Notes under the pieces: generated by a model
What the model saw: the letters and a program-made list of their open reading frames with translations, nothing else
What the model was told of the DNA's origin: nothing
The model's database searches: none
Shown: positions 5,443 through 6,247 of the stretch, in pieces
Numbering within the stretch: position 1 is the stretch's first letter
How the letters are laid out: every line of letters begins with the position of its first letter
Assembly: GCA_903829565.1 (NCBI GenBank)
Contig: CAIKQM010000173.1
Span: 1 to 6,247, forward strand
Direction: 5' to 3'
Source: an uncultured Planctomycetota bacterium
GTDB taxonomy: Bacteria > Planctomycetota > UBA1135 > GCA-002686595
Length of the DNA stretch: 6,247 nucleotides
Position numbers and translations under genes: made by a program

Positions 5443-6051
5443 TCAGCGGGCGGGCGGCAGCAGGCGCTCGATCCACTTGGCGACGAGGTCCGATTCCACA
5501 TGGACTTCGTCGCCGACTCTGGCGCGCGAGAGGTTGGTCTTCTCCCAAGTGATCGGCACGACGGCGACCTCAAAGCGCCGCCCCCGCGGCTCGATCACCG
5601 TCAGGCTGATGCCGTCTAGGGTCACGGAGCCTTTGTCGACCAAGTAGCGCTCGCCCCCCGCGTGCACCTCAAAGGCCACGCGCCAGCCACCATCGCCCGC
5701 ATCCCGCAGCTCGACAATGCGCCCCAAGCCGTCGACATGCCCCGACACAATGTGCCCATCGAGCCGGTCGCCGAGCTGCATGGCGCGCTCGAGGTTGACG
5801 AGCGCCCCCACCGGCAGCCGACCGAGGCGGGTGCGCGCCAGGGTTTCGGACGACAGATCAAACACCATCTCACCCGCCGGTCCGCGGTCGACCACGCTTA
5901 AGCACGCGCCGAGGACGCTGATGGAAGCGCCGCGCCGTACGTCCCAGGCGGGTCCGTTGTGGAGGGGGGCGCCGACTACCAAACGGGCGCCGGTTCCGGC
6001 GGGGGTGAGGGAGATGAGGGGGGCGGTGGCTTCTACGAGGCCGGTGAACAT
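5443..6051 (-). CDS. ribE: Riboflavin synthase, alpha subunit
   Basis: The enzyme dismutates two molecules of 6,7-dimethyl-8-ribityllumazine into riboflavin and 5-amino-6-ribitylaminouracil, the last step of riboflavin synthesis, in the cytoplasm. The 202-residue product has the two tandem lumazine-binding barrels of the family. Barrel one starts MFTGLVE and includes GASISVLGACLSV (41-53), SSETLARTRLG (67-77), VNLERAM (85-91) and HIVSGHVDG (100-108). Barrel two has KGSVTLDGISLTV (140-152), PITWEKTNL (166-174) and AKWIERLL (191-198). The start at 6051 is fixed by MFTGLVE; the frame extends to 6108 but the extra 19 residues do not resemble the family. Oddities are the usual NG(V/C)CLTV motif of barrel one reading LGACLSV, and VHVE at 183-186 where VNLE or VNIE is common. 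It stands alone, convergent with the MCE gene, with no other rib gene in view. Confidence 0.96.
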   Translation of the reverse strand: MFTGLVEATAPLISLTPAGTGARLVVGAPLHNGPAWDVRRGASISVLGACLSVVDRGPAGEMVFDLSSETLARTRLGRLPVGALVNLERAMQLGDRLDGHIVSGHVDGLGRIVELRDAGDGGWRVAFEVHAGGERYLVDKGSVTLDGISLTVIEPRGRRFEVAVVPITWEKTNLSRARVGDEVHVESDLVAKWIERLLPPAR

Positions 6052-6247
6052 GAGGGGCGCATGATAGCGGAGGTAGATACTGGCGTGGGTGGCTGTGCAC
6101 GAAGTCACAGAGCCTGTGTTCTACGTAGGTGAAAAGGCCTGTTTTTTGTCCTGCGGTGAGGCCCGCAATCGTCCGGTTAGATTCGCCCCAAGGGCGGCCG
6201 CTCCCTTTGATGCGGAATCGAGCCTCCACCGACGCGCAGGCCGAGCC
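6052..6247. other. ribE upstream region, no gene established
   Basis: This stretch is less GC-rich and more varied than the coding DNA around it, with a T6 run at 6142-6147. It holds short inverted repeats: CACAG-AGC-CTGTG at 6106-6118, the palindrome CTACGTAG at 6121-6128, TGCGG/CCGCA at 6152-6167, and AAGGG/CCCTT at 6190-6207 enclosing a natural NotI site. None is followed by a proper T-run, so I do not call a terminator, and I see no FMN-riboswitch (RFN) conserved boxes. Minus-strand frames entering from the right edge stop at 6177 or 6121, and a plus-strand ATG at 6210 opens toward the edge. Any of these could be the end or start of a neighbouring gene, but the sequence is too short to decide. 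Confidence 0.4.

Noticed and set aside
5870..6229. A minus-strand open frame of 119 codons running from the ribE upstream region into ribE
   Set aside because: It overlaps the conserved ribE start by about 180 nt in another frame and turns into Arg/Pro-rich shadow sequence there.
6210..6247. Possible plus-strand gene start at ATG 6210 (MRNRASTDAQAE, running off the edge)
   Set aside because: Only 12 codons are visible, with no signal peptide, motif or ribosome-binding site, so it cannot be told from chance.
6052..6247. An FMN riboswitch upstream of ribE
   Set aside because: I could not find the conserved RFN-element boxes in the 196 nt available on the minus strand.

Overview
This GC-rich window carries seven genes. 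It looks like a diderm (Gram-negative) bacterial chromosome: an Mla/MCE-type lipid transporter and two lipoprotein signal peptides imply an outer membrane. None of the seven gene starts has a visible Shine-Dalgarno sequence. That, with the style of the TrpRS and MCE proteins, would suit Planctomycetota or a relative, but the phylum is a low-confidence inference. I see no mobile element, CRISPR array, rRNA or tRNA.

Layout, left to right. The left edge (1-69, minus) holds the first 23 codons of a lipoprotein that runs off the window. It is preceded on the minus strand by trpS (117-1103, tryptophanyl-tRNA synthetase), and a perfect 13-bp tandem duplication (95-120) spans the trpS stop codon. A 72-nt divergent intergenic region separates trpS from a tight plus-strand operon of four genes with gaps of 12, 9 and 8 nt. 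These are an uncharacterised tryptophan-rich repeat lipoprotein (1176-2669), an MlaE-like permease (2682-3467), an MlaF-like ATPase (3477-4238) and a long MlaD-like MCE protein (4247-5431). Converging on the operon from the right is ribE (riboflavin synthase, 5443-6051, minus), only 11 nt from the end of the MCE gene. The last 196 nt (6052-6247) is the ribE upstream region, with short inverted repeats but no gene I can establish.

How the genes work together. The permease, ATPase and MCE protein should form an inner-membrane ABC complex moving phospholipid or another lipid between the inner membrane and the cell envelope. The usual E. coli partners MlaA (outer-membrane lipoprotein), MlaB (STAS) and MlaC (periplasmic carrier) are absent from the window. 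In the leading position sits the repeat lipoprotein: about 7% Trp, and 17 copies of a [hydrophobic]-P-[hydrophobic] motif spaced 17-24 residues apart over residues 70-384, with degenerate copies after that. It is the most interesting item here. Its signal peptide and operon position make it a candidate envelope or outer-membrane component of this transporter, but that role is inferred. trpS and ribE are housekeeping neighbours with no evident functional link.
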